Assembly (NCBI GenBank): GCA_965240325.2
Contig: OZ251237.1
Coordinates: forward strand, 496,001 to 560,000
Direction: 5' to 3'
Source: Rebecca billardiae RCC1528
Lineage: Eukaryota > Haptophyta
DNA: 64,000 nt
A program made the position numbers and the translations under genes. Below the pieces are notes generated by a model. That model saw only the letters and a program-made list of their open reading frames with translations, had not been told where the DNA came from and ran no database searches. This document shows, in pieces, positions 1-9,581 of the stretch; the stretch's first letter is position 1, and every line of letters begins with the position of its first letter.

Positions 1-106
1 CTGGACGAATAGCCGGCCAGCCAGGCGGTCGTCGGCGGGGCGCAGCTCTCCCGGAAGCCAGCCCTCAGCGCACGGTGGCGTCGCGCAGAGGCGGGGGCGG
101 CCTCTG

Positions 107-285
107 CTGTCCCTGCGATGCGACTCAGAGGACGGTGCTCCGTCTGCCACGCCGAGTCGACCGCCAGGAGTAGACCTGCTGCGCCTGTCCCTGCGATGCG
201 ATGCGAAGGATGGTGACGAGGCGACGGCGCGGTGCAGCGTCTGCCGCGCCAAGTCGACCGCCATGAGGAGTAGACCTGCTGCGCC
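107..285. repeat. two-copy imperfect tandem repeat
   Basis: Two adjacent copies begin at 107 and 185. Each opens with CTGTCCCTGCGATGCGA and closes with GAGTAGACCTGCTGCGCC, with a shared block AAGTCGACCGCC or GAGTCGACCGCC before the end. The second copy is longer, about 100 against 78 bp, because of extra bases in the middle. It lies just beyond the stop codon of the minus-strand argJ gene, so it may sit in its 3' UTR. No coding signal is seen in the first 288 bases. Confidence 0.75.
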
Positions 286-288
286 TTC

Positions 289-1665
289 TCACGACCGGTA
301 GTCGCAGTTGATCGTCACATACTCGTGCGTGAGGTCGGAGCCGAGCACGCGCACGGCGGCATCGCCGGCGCCCAGGTCGACCTCGATCTCAACGCAGCGC
401 TCGTGCGGCGGGAACGGCCAGCCGCCCTCGAGCTCGCGCTCCGCCTCGGGCGGCAGCTGCGTGTCGCACAGGTACGCGTACATCGCGTCCTCCGCCGCCC
501 CGTCGAGCGCAAACTGGCCGCGCTCGAAGAGGAGCCGCCCGCCCATCGTGATGGTGGCGTCTCGCACGTCGAGCGGCGCGGGCAGCTTGCCCACGCACGA
601 GCCGATGGCCGCGACGATTCGGCCGACGTTCGGGTCGTTGCCCGCGATGGCGCACTTGAGCAGGTTGGAGTTCACGACAGCCTTGCCGACCGCGCGCGCG
701 GTCGCGGCCGACGGCGCGCCGCGCACGCGCACGTCCATCACGTGATGGACGCCCTCGCCGTTCCTGACCACGTCGGCGGCGAGGCGCTCGCAGACGCGGC
801 AGAGCGCCGCCTCGAACTCCGCCGCGCCGCCCGGCGGGAGCGCCACCGCCGCCGACGAGAGCGCGAGCACCGTGTCGGACGTGCTCTGGTCGCCGTCCAC
901 CGAGATGCAGTTGAACGACTTCTCGACGGCGCGCACGAGCATCGCCTGGAGCTCCTCCTTGGGCACGGCGACGTCGGTGAGGATGAAGGCGAGCATGGTC
1001 GCCATGTCGGGCTCGATCATCCCCGCACCCTTCGCGAACGCGACGATGCGCCCGCCGCATGCCGCCTCCGCGCGCAGCTTGGGATAGGCGTCGGTCGTCA
1101 TGATGGCCTGCGCGGCGGGAAGGCCCGACTCGGACTGGCGCGCGGCCACCAGCGCGTCGATCTGGGCGCACATGGCGTCGACCGGGAGGCGCCAGCCGAT
1201 CACGCCCGTCGAAGACGGCACGACGAGCTCGCCGCCCCCGCCAAGCCCGAGGCTGGCAGCCACGGCCTCGCACAGCCGCTCGCTGTCCGCGACGCCGCCC
1301 GCCTCTCCGCCGGCGCACACGTTCGAGATCTTGTTGTTGACGAGGACGGCCTGCAGCTGCGAGCCCTGGAGACGGCGCTTGCCGACGATCACTGGCGCCC
1401 CCGGGAACGCGTTGCGCGTGAACACCGCCGCGAAACTCTCGGTCGGCTGCTCGAGCGCGATCAGCGTCAGGTTCATCTTCGCATTCATGTCGGGCTTCTC
1501 CTCTGGCCGGAAGCCGAAGCCCGTGGTGCCGACGGAAAAGCCGCGCGGAAGCTTGGAGTCGGCGACGAGCCGAGAGAGCTGAGGCCCGGTGGCGCCCGTG
1601 GACATGGCGCGCGCGCCAGCGACCACGAGCAGGAGCAGCGCGAAGACGTACCCCGACGGCGCCAT
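289..1665 (-). CDS. argJ: ArgJ: glutamate N-acetyltransferase / ornithine acetyltransferase, with signal peptide
   Basis: The predicted protein has 458 residues and no intron. It belongs to the ArgJ family, which moves the acetyl group from N-acetylornithine to glutamate in arginine synthesis. The self-cleavage motif is visible as MIEPDMATMLAF, with the nucleophilic Thr at about residue 223, and the protein ends in the family-typical NCDYRS. I chose the start at 1665 because it opens a clean hydrophobic signal peptide (MAPSGYVFALLLLVVAGARA). The frame stays open upstream to 1878, but that extension is basic and uninformative. Bacterial and fungal ArgJ have no secretory signal. In algae with secondary plastids a signal peptide followed by a transit peptide is the usual route to the plastid, so plastid location is likely but inferred. 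Family assignment is secure; the start is fairly secure. Confidence 0.95.
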   Translation of the reverse strand: MAPSGYVFALLLLVVAGARAMSTGATGPQLSRLVADSKLPRGFSVGTTGFGFRPEEKPDMNAKMNLTLIALEQPTESFAAVFTRNAFPGAPVIVGKRRLQGSQLQAVLVNNKISNVCAGGEAGGVADSERLCEAVAASLGLGGGGELVVPSSTGVIGWRLPVDAMCAQIDALVAARQSESGLPAAQAIMTTDAYPKLRAEAACGGRIVAFAKGAGMIEPDMATMLAFILTDVAVPKEELQAMLVRAVEKSFNCISVDGDQSTSDTVLALSSAAVALPPGGAAEFEAALCRVCERLAADVVRNGEGVHHVMDVRVRGAPSAATARAVGKAVVNSNLLKCAIAGNDPNVGRIVAAIGSCVGKLPAPLDVRDATITMGGRLLFERGQFALDGAAEDAMYAYLCDTQLPPEAERELEGGWPFPPHERCVEIEVDLGAGDAAVRVLGSDLTHEYVTINCDYRS

Positions 1666-2202
1666 CGCTTCGCGCGGCGACTTTCGGCGGCCGCGATGAC
1701 GTTTGGCTGCGGCCGAGTCCACCGGACTCGGGCTCGGCCGCGGTGCCGAGTCCCGGTCCGGCCGCTCGACGGGCACGGCCTTCCTGCCGAGTGCCGACCG
1801 GCGGTACCACTCACAGTCCGACCGGCAAGTTAAGTCGGTGTGACTACGTCTCAGTCTACTACTCACGGTAGCCGTCACTCGGCCGCACTGGGGCGATCAC
1901 GGATCAGCGCGCCGCGCGACGGGCTCGCGGGCCGACGCGACTCTCGCCGACTGCGGCGGCGGCACGGCATCCGATTCCGAGGCTCGCGAGTCGGAGTCGC
2001 GGGCTGACACTAGGGCAAGGCGAAGCCCGGGCGGCGCCGACGGCGAACGGGCGGAAGGGCGCGAAGGCGGCACGAACTCGGAGGCGCGGTGACCCGCTCT
2101 TGTCACAGCGGGCCCCGCCATGCATGTAGAGGCTCTGAGACTGATGGCGGCGGCGCAGGCGGCTGCCGCGGCTGCCGCGGCGCCGGCTCAAGCGCCGGCC
2201 GC
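1666..2202. other. intergenic, GC-rich, no gene seen
   Basis: This is the upstream region of argJ and the downstream side of the hydrolase fragment. Short reading frames exist on both strands, but all are arginine/alanine/serine-rich composition artefacts. I see no RNA gene or clear repeat. Confidence 0.5.
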
Positions 2203-2745
2203 TCAGCTCCCGGCTGCCGCCGCCCCCGAGTCCGCAGGCGCGGGCGGCGGCACAAACTCCTCCAGCGGCTCAGGCTTCGCCGCGAGGTCGAGCGCGAACT
2301 GCGCCGTCATGCGCAGCCGCTCGCGCGCCTCGAACGGCATGGCGCGAGGGAAGCACTGCGGGCCGAGGTGCGTCGCGCCGTGCATCGTCACGGCGTCGCA
2401 GCGCACGCCGGCCGCCTGCATCTTGCGCGCCAGCGCGAGGCCCTCGTCGCGGAACGGGTCGAGCTCGGCCACGACCACCTTGGTCGGCGGCAGCCCGGCG
2501 AGCTGCTCGTCCGGCGCCCAGAGCGGCCACGCGCCGGGCGTGGTGCTGTCCGGCCCGTCGTAGACGCGCGCCATGTGGTAGATGTTCTGGATGTTCATCA
2601 TCAGCCCGTTGCACTCGGTCAGCGAGGGCAACGCGGGAAGCCGCGCGTCCGCCTTGCCATCCCAGCAGACGCTGTACGCCACGGGGCCAGCGACGTACGG
2701 GCAGAGCAATCGGGCCGAACTACGCGGCAGCAGGAGTACGATTGG
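2203..2745 (-). pseudogene. C-terminal fragment of an alpha/beta-hydrolase fold-3 esterase
   Basis: About 180 residues match the C-terminal half of hormone-sensitive-lipase-like esterases (alpha/beta-hydrolase fold 3). The segment starts near CPYVAGPVAYSVC, passes through LPSLTECNG and WAPDEQLAGLPP, has the acid residue in ELDPFRDEG and the catalytic His in MHGATH, and ends with a Pro/Ala tail. The N-terminal half with the oxyanion HGG and the nucleophile elbow GxSxG is not found in any frame up to 4750. The frame stays open to 3036 on the minus strand, but that extension has no resemblance to an esterase. It could be the last exon of a gene with a long 5' intron, but a 5'-truncated pseudogene is more likely, since introns elsewhere here are rarely over 300 nt. 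Confidence 0.6.
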
Positions 2746-4750
2746 TTCTAAGTTCAAGGCCACTGCCAACAGCACGAGCAGATGTGTGGCCTGGAGCTCA
2801 TATCGAGTCGCTCGATCTTGAGTTCGGCGTGATCGCTGAGGCGAGGCACGCGTTCTTCCGCAACTCATGACACGATTTGGATCTAGGCCACATTTCACTG
2901 CAGCTGCGGCGGCCACGCGCGGCCTCTTCTGCGCGACGACGCGCGGCTGCCGAGCGCCGACCCGTCTACCAAGCACGGTGTCCGAGCAGCGCTCCTCGTC
3001 GTCGAGCGCGGGGCAGACGGTCGGAACGTGTCGCACGCGGCGAGCGGTACTGGGTGGTCAGCTCACGCGAGCCATTCGCTGCGTCGCGCCCGCGCGCGCG
3101 AAGCCGCAAACGCCGCACTTCGCTGGCCGCGCAACCATGCTTCCGCGACTCCTTGGAACCGGCGCGGGACACCGAGCGAGCGCTCGCAAGGGCCGCAGCC
3201 GGCGGAGGAGAGCGCGCAGGCGCGAGCCAGCGGCGGGCGCAGGTGACATTTACCCTAGCGCCGGTGTGCACGCGCTCGCGACGACCTGTCGCGCGCGCTG
3301 CGGGCAGCGAGCGCGCGCGAGAGCGCCGGCGCGCGCTCCCGCCCGCCGCCGCCTCGAAAGCGCGATCTCGCAGTCAACTCCGTATGATCTCGCGGCGCGG
3401 CTTGAGGTTTTCACTGGCGACAGCCGTAAGCCTCGCCAAGGTCCCTCAGCGGGCCTCTCCGCTATGATATTCCGCTCCGTCCACCAATCGCACAGCAGGA
3501 TTGACGCGAGCTATGATAGGCAGCTATTATAGCTCTGGCTAGAGCGTCGCTCAACAACAAAGGAAAAGACTCCGAATATGATAACTGATCATGAATTGGA
3601 CCACAATCATACCCATCCAAACCAGCCGCTGTATGTTTTCGTTCGTCCAATCAAAGGACCGTATTTGATGGTCCTTTGGTCCAATCGCAGTGTGCAAAGC
3701 TTTCGTAATTCGTAAGGTTAATCCCAATTCCCAAAGACCCAAACAAAGTAATCAATGACTTGCTGCATCTGATGAAAACTTTCAGGAAATAAGGTTGTGG
3801 CCCGCTCATCAGTAGTGGCCCAGTGCGCGGCATGCCGCCCGGCTCGTCCCGCCAGCGCACCTCGCCTACTGTGCGCGCTCAGAGTCGCGGCGCCATCGCC
3901 GGATCGTCCGCCGGGGTGGATGGTGGGCAAGTAGACACCAATTGGAAGGGCATGCGCCGCTTCGGCATGCTGTCATCCGTTGTCTCTGCCACCTTGTCAC
4001 CGACGCGCGATCTGCAACGCAGTGAAACGCAACAGCTTGCACGCGCTGCTCTTTGCACGCCCGAAATAGGCGTGAGTGCGTGCTGATGCCGCCGGAGCAG
4101 CAACACGCAACGCTGTGACGTCTGTAGAGAAGAGACGAGTGGCGGATGCGTCCCGTAGCTGCTCCCATTTCTATTTTGAACGGTGTGTGTGATGACGATC
4201 GGCTCCGATGGCTGCCGCGTTGCTCACGGTGTGGCTTACAGGCTGTCGTGAGAGGCGTGAGAGGGCTACTCGGCCGCATGGTGGGTATGGGACGCTGCCA
4301 GGGCCTCACTAGCGGCGCTCAGGACCAACAGCGGCGCGTGACGTCGCACTCACGGCTATTCCGAGCGGCCCTGGGCCGCCGCTCGTCCGCGCTGGGCGGC
4401 CGCGCGGTCCGGCACTGTGGAGTGTGGGGCCGCACAGCCTGGGCACACCCTTTGATGGCCTTTCCAGTTTCCTGAAGAGTGAATGGTCATCTTTATATAT
4501 AACTCTTTACTTCGTGTCTGTCTTCGTGATGCTCTCAGTGATCACTTTGATATGAACTTATACTTTATATATATAGTTAGCCGTGGCTACTGGCATTCTA
4601 CCTGCGGCGCGGCACGGATTGGCAGCGGTCTCAAGGCCTCAGGAGTCAGGCCGCCTGACTCTCAGGTCTCGGGCGGAATCGGGAGACAGCGATGAATATT
4701 ATCATTATGCCGATGAAGCATTCCGGGCCGAGTCGGCAGTTCACAGCAGT
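2746..4750. other. 2-kb stretch without a convincing gene, partly AT-richer
   Basis: From about 3450 to 4600 the composition drops clearly in GC compared with neighbouring genes, and 4490-4580 has TATATA-rich runs. Reading frames here are short and match nothing I know. The stretch separates the truncated esterase from the EF-hand gene and may be inserted or decayed DNA. It contains the inverted repeat at 3652-3678 listed separately. Confidence 0.45.
3652..3678. repeat. short inverted repeat (hairpin-capable)
   Basis: Nine-base arms CAAAGGACC and GGTCCTTTG flank a nine-base AT-rich loop, within the low-GC intergenic stretch. Function unknown. Confidence 0.5.
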
Positions 4751-6646
4751 TCACACGAGCCGGTCGATGGTCACAAGCGGGCTGCGCACGGGAGGCCTCT
4801 GCGGCTGCGAGGCTGCCCCCGCCCGCCGCACTGCTCCGAGCTGACCGCCGCCACTGGCACCGGCCGCGCCGCCATGCCGCCCGCCGAGCTGCGGCGTCTC
4901 CCCGCTGGCGCTCGCCGCCCAGCGGCGCGGCATCGGCGGCGGCAGCATGGGCGGCGAGAGCATGGAGGAGCTCGACACCAGCGAGCCGTGCCTACCACCG
5001 CCGCGCGAGCCGCCGTACGAGGACGATGCCCACGAGCCGACCTGCAGCCGGCTGCCGCTGCCGCGCGGGCTCGCGCCGCCGCCGCCCCCGGGACTGCCCG
5101 TCGCCGCCGTGCTCGCGCGCAGCGCCGAGCCGCGCGCGGGCGGGATGCGGTACTCGTCGGCGAACACGCGGTCGAAATGCGCCCGCCAGTCGACCAGGCC
5201 CAGCTGCGCCATGTGCCCGTCCTTGCGGGTGGCCCCGTTGCGCGCCCCGGCCGTGGCCGCGCGCTTGTCCGACGAGGCCGCGGTGCCGGTGCGCGCCGAG
5301 AGCGGGGTGCGCGCGCGCGTGCTGATCAGCGCGACCTGCAGCATCACCGAGATGAAGAAGGAGCAGTACTCGCGCACGGAGACGGCGGTGGTCCACAGGT
5401 CGCCGAGCTGCATCATCATCACCTTCCACCGCTCGGGGCCGACGCGCCCCTCCCCCATCGAGTCGTGCACCCAGTCCGTGCGCGCCACGGCCGCGGCGTC
5501 CTCCTCGTCGTTCTCCGTGTGCAGCACCGAGTAGAGCGCCTTGGAGCACTCCTGGTACTCGTCGTAGTTGAGGCCGCCGTCGCCGTCCCTGTCGAAGAAG
5601 CCGAAGGCGTCGCGCAGCAGCTTCTGCACGTACGGCGTGCGGCGCACCTGCTCGCGCCACACCAGGTCGTCGTCGCTGAAGCGCTTGAGCTGCACCTCGG
5701 ACATCGCGTCGCCGAACCGATCGGACCTGAGCATCGCGCGGATGCGCTGCACCTGCGTCGGGCTCGGCGGCCCGAGCAGCCGCCGCGCCTCCTCGTCCTT
5801 CTTCGACTCGATGTCGAGCTGCCTGTGCGCCTGCTCGAGCCACTCGGGCGCGCCCTGGCTGGTCCCGCCGAGCAGCCCGCTGCCGCGCCGCCCCGTCGAG
5901 CCGCGCCGCCCGGCGCCCGGCTGCGCCGTTCCGAGCGGCGACTCGCCGGAGAGCGACGCGCGCCGCTTCGCGAGCTGCGACGCGACTTCGTCGGTCGAGC
6001 CCGCGCCGACGGTGGAGAGCTTCTCGTCGAGCAGCTGCCGGAAGAGCTCGTCGTTCTCGTCCGTGTAGAACAGGCTCTCGATCGACCACGCCCCCGCGTC
6101 CCACGCGCCCTTGCGCCGCCGTCGCCACTGCAGCTCCTGCTCATGCCGCATCTCGAGCCGCTGGTACGCGAGCTCGGCGCGCGTCTGCCGCGCAATCTCG
6201 GCGGCCGTGGGCTCGTCGCTGGGCTCGGGGGTGATCGAGGCGTACTGGAGCATGCGAGGGGGCGGGCGCGCCCACTGCAGCTCGTCGCCCTCGCTTCCCC
6301 GCGACTTGGGCTTCGAGAGGAGCGAGTCCCCCGTCGGCAGCACGAACACGTCACTCGGCACCGCCGCGGCCGTGCGCGGGTTCTGGACGGGCAGGGTCGA
6401 CTTGGCCTGCTTGCGGAAGTCGGGCAGCGCGTTCGTCTTGAGCCGCATCATCTGCGACCGCTTGATGAACGAGTGCTTCGGCAGCGTGCTGCGATGGTGG
6501 TAGATGGACGACTCGTGGACGAGCAGCATGTCATCCTCCGTCACGCCCGGCACGGGCGGGAGCTTGGCGGCGGCGAAGTCGACGACGCTGTCGTAGTGCG
6601 TGCCGAACGCGCTCACACTGCCATCGCCGTCCGACAAGTACGACAT
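4751..6646 (-). CDS. EF-hand protein with low-complexity C-terminus
   Basis: The predicted protein has 631 residues in a single exon. One canonical calcium-binding EF-hand loop, DRDGDGGLNYDE, lies at about residues 352-363. The preceding helix is LLRDAFGFF and the following one includes YQECSKALYSVL. A charged conserved-looking segment follows (DWVHDSMGEGRVGPERW, then VREYCSFF), and the last 130 residues are Ser/Gly/Pro-rich. The N-terminal half is rich in Arg/Glu and probably helical. I chose the start at 6646 (MSYLSDGDGSVS) because the frame upstream is shared with the promoter and looks non-coding. The layout resembles axonemal or signalling EF-hand proteins, but I cannot name a family. 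It is divergently arranged with the glycosyltransferase gene, 207 bp start to start. Confidence 0.75.
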   Translation of the reverse strand: MSYLSDGDGSVSAFGTHYDSVVDFAAAKLPPVPGVTEDDMLLVHESSIYHHRSTLPKHSFIKRSQMMRLKTNALPDFRKQAKSTLPVQNPRTAAAVPSDVFVLPTGDSLLSKPKSRGSEGDELQWARPPPRMLQYASITPEPSDEPTAAEIARQTRAELAYQRLEMRHEQELQWRRRRKGAWDAGAWSIESLFYTDENDELFRQLLDEKLSTVGAGSTDEVASQLAKRRASLSGESPLGTAQPGAGRRGSTGRRGSGLLGGTSQGAPEWLEQAHRQLDIESKKDEEARRLLGPPSPTQVQRIRAMLRSDRFGDAMSEVQLKRFSDDDLVWREQVRRTPYVQKLLRDAFGFFDRDGDGGLNYDEYQECSKALYSVLHTENDEEDAAAVARTDWVHDSMGEGRVGPERWKVMMMQLGDLWTTAVSVREYCSFFISVMLQVALISTRARTPLSARTGTAASSDKRAATAGARNGATRKDGHMAQLGLVDWRAHFDRVFADEYRIPPARGSALRASTAATGSPGGGGGASPRGSGSRLQVGSWASSSYGGSRGGGRHGSLVSSSSMLSPPMLPPPMPRRWAASASGETPQLGGRHGGAAGASGGGQLGAVRRAGAASQPQRPPVRSPLVTIDRLV

Positions 6647-6853
6647 CGCGCGCGCCTGTGGCCAGCGCCGCGCGCCCGCGCGCGCCGCGCCCGGCTCGGT
6701 GTGGCGGACAGGCCAGCAGCGAGCTGCGCCGTGTTGTTGCGAGTCGTCGTGTGGAACAGCCGTGTAACGTACTATTGTATCGTGCATACATACGGGTATC
6801 TTTGGGCGGAGAATGAAAAAGCAGTGAAAAGGCCACGGAAAATAGGCAGCACG
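6647..6853. promoter_or_regulatory. shared intergenic promoter region of two divergent genes
   Basis: These 207 bp separate the start codons of the EF-hand gene (-) and the glycosyltransferase gene (+). The half near the glycosyltransferase is AT-richer. Promoter function is inferred from the head-to-head layout only. Confidence 0.45.
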
Positions 6854-7930
6854 ATGGCTGGCGCGCATTGCCGCGCGCTCGCGCTCGCGCTCGCGCTCGC
6901 GGCCCTGCCGATCAGCAGCCTAGCCGCCCACCGCGGGTTGGCCGCAGCTGACGCGAGGTATGTGGCGAGTCTGGATAATGCGAGCAGCATCAACGCGACC
7001 CAGCCGCGGCCAAACGCCCGTCCGCATCCGTCCGGCCTGACCTTTGCGCTGCTCATGCCGTGCACGCCCGGACACTTCAAGCACTTCCTGCCCAGAACGC
7101 TGATGGCGTACGCTGCATCCGCGGTGCACCCTGACGAGGTCATTGTCTCTGTGAGCGGCTCGTCCACGCCCAGCGACGCGCTCGCTCCGCGGCGCCTCGA
7201 CGAGGTGCGCGCGCGCTTCAGCAGCATCTTCAGCCGTTTCGTTCTTGTCGCGCACCGCTCGCCCAAGTCGTCGGGTGCGAACCGCAACCTGGCGGCAGCG
7301 CACGCGACGAGCGAGATCTGCATCTTCGGCGACGCGGATGACCTGCCGCACCCGCAGCGCGTCACCGTGCTCGCCCACTTCTTCGCGCGCATGCCCAAGG
7401 TCGACATGGTGCACCACACGTGGTGTGACAGCCGCGCAGCGTTTGAGTCGTGGACTGCGGCCAAGCTGAGCACGGTGCGCGTCGTCACGCCGAGCGAGCT
7501 GAGCCGCACATTCGACGTGCGCGTTCGCCAGCGGTACTCTCCCGCCGCGGCGGCACGGATGATCGCCCGCACCGACCGCAGCGCGCTCGTCCCCGAGCTC
7601 CTCACGCTGATGCCAGTCTACCAGCCGCTTCGCACCGCCAAACCTATTCACACGGGGAATCTCGCCATCCGCCGGCGCGTGCTCGAGGCGGTGCGCTGGC
7701 CCGACAAGCACGGCGGCGAGGACAAGACCTTCTCCTGGAGCGTCGTGGCGCAGTTTGGCTCGGCCATCGTCATCGAAGTGCCATTGATCTGCTATTGCAA
7801 GTCGTCGTCCGCAAAGTGCAAGTCCGCATGCTCGCCGGCGACGACATTGGCGTCGGCAACGTCAACGGGCACGATGATGCCGTCAAACGACATCGGCTGG
7901 CCTGTGGTCGGCCGCCGCCGACGACTGTGA
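6854..7930 (+). CDS. secreted or Golgi glycosyltransferase, GT-A fold (GT2-like)
   Basis: The protein has 358 residues and no intron. A signal peptide or N-terminal anchor (CRALALALALAALPISSLAA) is followed by a GT-A domain. It opens with TFALLMPCTPGHFKHFLP and DEVIVSVSG, has the nucleotide-sugar metal-binding motif IFGDADD at about residues 158-163 after GANRNLAAAHATSEI, and later NLAIRRRVLEAV and GGEDKTFSW, which match the acceptor side of family-2-like enzymes. The donor sugar and acceptor cannot be told from sequence. The N-terminal signal implies a role in the secretory pathway, for example on glycoproteins or wall and scale polysaccharides. The last 40 residues are low in complexity, so the C-terminus may be lengthened by a frame change or a missed intron. 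Confidence 0.75.
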   Translation: MAGAHCRALALALALAALPISSLAAHRGLAAADARYVASLDNASSINATQPRPNARPHPSGLTFALLMPCTPGHFKHFLPRTLMAYAASAVHPDEVIVSVSGSSTPSDALAPRRLDEVRARFSSIFSRFVLVAHRSPKSSGANRNLAAAHATSEICIFGDADDLPHPQRVTVLAHFFARMPKVDMVHHTWCDSRAAFESWTAAKLSTVRVVTPSELSRTFDVRVRQRYSPAAAARMIARTDRSALVPELLTLMPVYQPLRTAKPIHTGNLAIRRRVLEAVRWPDKHGGEDKTFSWSVVAQFGSAIVIEVPLICYCKSSSAKCKSACSPATTLASATSTGTMMPSNDIGWPVVGRRRRL

Positions 7931-8243
7931 CGATGATGACGATCGCGCGATGTATATGCTGATGACAGGCCCGCGGCGCAGGCTTCGCGGCCCCGCGGGG
8001 CCGGCGCCAGCAACGGCAGTCGGACTGAGCATATCCCAGTGCCGATGACGCACCTTAGTTAGCAGCAGTGAAAAATGACGACAGGCGGGCTGCGCGGCGA
8101 CGCATCAAAAAGAACCTCGTCACGTGAACGAATTCTATATGATGATGATTTATATTATATATAATAAAGACACGTACAGCTAACAGCAGCAGGCATCAGG
8201 CGAGGGCGCCGTGAGTGAGCTCTCCTGAGTCTCCTGATTCGTA

Positions 8244-8348
<105 letters not shown>

Positions 8349-8423
8349 GTGCCGATTGGATGAGACAGAGGGTGTCAGTGAGCGCACCTCAAAGATGTGC
8401 GGGTGCCGTTTCTGGACGCTTCT

Positions 8424-8501
8424 AGCCTTGATCTCCTGAACATTTGTAGGGGAGATGAGTTTAGTCAGTCGACTGACTAAACTTTTTCTTCAATCAAGGC
8501 T
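8424..8501. repeat. perfect 26-bp palindrome inside a wider inverted repeat
   Basis: The bases at 8458-8483 form an uninterrupted self-complementary sequence centred on GTCGAC (left half AGTTTAGTCAGTC). It is flanked by a second pair of arms, AGCCTTGAT at 8424-8432 and ATCAAGGCT at 8493-8501. The nested symmetry resembles the core of a miniature inverted-repeat element or a cruciform site. No open frame is associated. Confidence 0.85.
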
Positions 8502-9581
8502 CCTCACGACTAGGCGCCGTCTTGCACGAAATCCCTATCCTCTCGTCTGGCCACGGCCCTTGGTCTGGCGGTCTTGCATCAAATCCTGGACTCGCGAGGG
8601 CAAGGGGTGGGCCCTCTACCTACGGCCGCCAAACCGGTAATACGCGTTCTGAGCCCGGTCTGGTTGCGGGCGGCCCGGGGCCGCCGCGCCCCGGCTGCCG
8701 GGGCGGCGACTCGGGGAGGCGAGCGTTGGCGCGCGCCCGCCGTGGCCGCGGCGGCAGCGGGGTCGTTGGGCCATCCCAGGGGTATCCGAGCCTCTCGACA
8801 AGGGGCCGTGGCTGCGCCTCGCGTGGGCTGTACTGCACGCGGGCAGCCGACACGAATGCGATGCGCCATCCAAGCGCGAGCCCGAGAGCTTTCGCGACAC
8901 GGGTGCTGCGCGAGCACGTCTGAAGGAGCGGGCAAGGTCTCGAGAGGAAGCAGGGAGACCACAGAAGTGCTAGCTCGCAACGACAGTCAGGGAGCGCGAG
9001 CCGCCCCGCTGCGCTGCCTGAGCCGGTCGCCCCACGGGCACGGCCACGGGCCACGCGTGGGCGGGCAAACGTGACTGCCGCGCGGCAAGGCTTGGTGAGT
9101 GTGTACATGCTTCAAGTGGCTGGTCGCTGGTAGAGCTGCTGCATCCCAATCGCGAGCAGCCAGTAACAGCGACTCGGCCGCGCCGCCGCGGCCGTGCTCC
9201 GCAGTTCTGGTGCCCGCGCGGAACTGACGGTCACGGTTGCGCACCCGCGGGCGGCGAGACCAGTCAGTGGGCCGGCTCTGCCGCCGTCCCTGAGCGTGAC
9301 CCGCAGTGGCGTCGCCGGGCTTGCAGGGGGGTCTAAGCCGGCCGCCCGCCCGAACCGGAGCCTGGCACGACCGTATCCGGCCCGCGCCGCCGCGCGCTGC
9401 CACAGTGGCCGGTGGCGGTGGCACGCGTCGGGCCCGCGCAGCCCGCGCGGCCCGCGCCGCCGCGCGGCCCGCGAGCGCGGGCCTCATCCGACGAATAAGA
9501 CTGACGAGTATCACGAACGAATATGGCGCCAATGCGGGATAGTGCGACTGGAGTGCTGAGCCGTGACTGACTACGTCATGC

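Noticed and set aside
325-1833. 502-residue plus-strand frame opposite argJ
   Set aside because: His/Arg/Leu-rich composition artefact antisense to a clearly conserved enzyme.
4583-6853. Long upstream extension of the glycosyltransferase frame
   Set aside because: It lies antisense to the EF-hand gene. The true start at 6854 opens a signal peptide.
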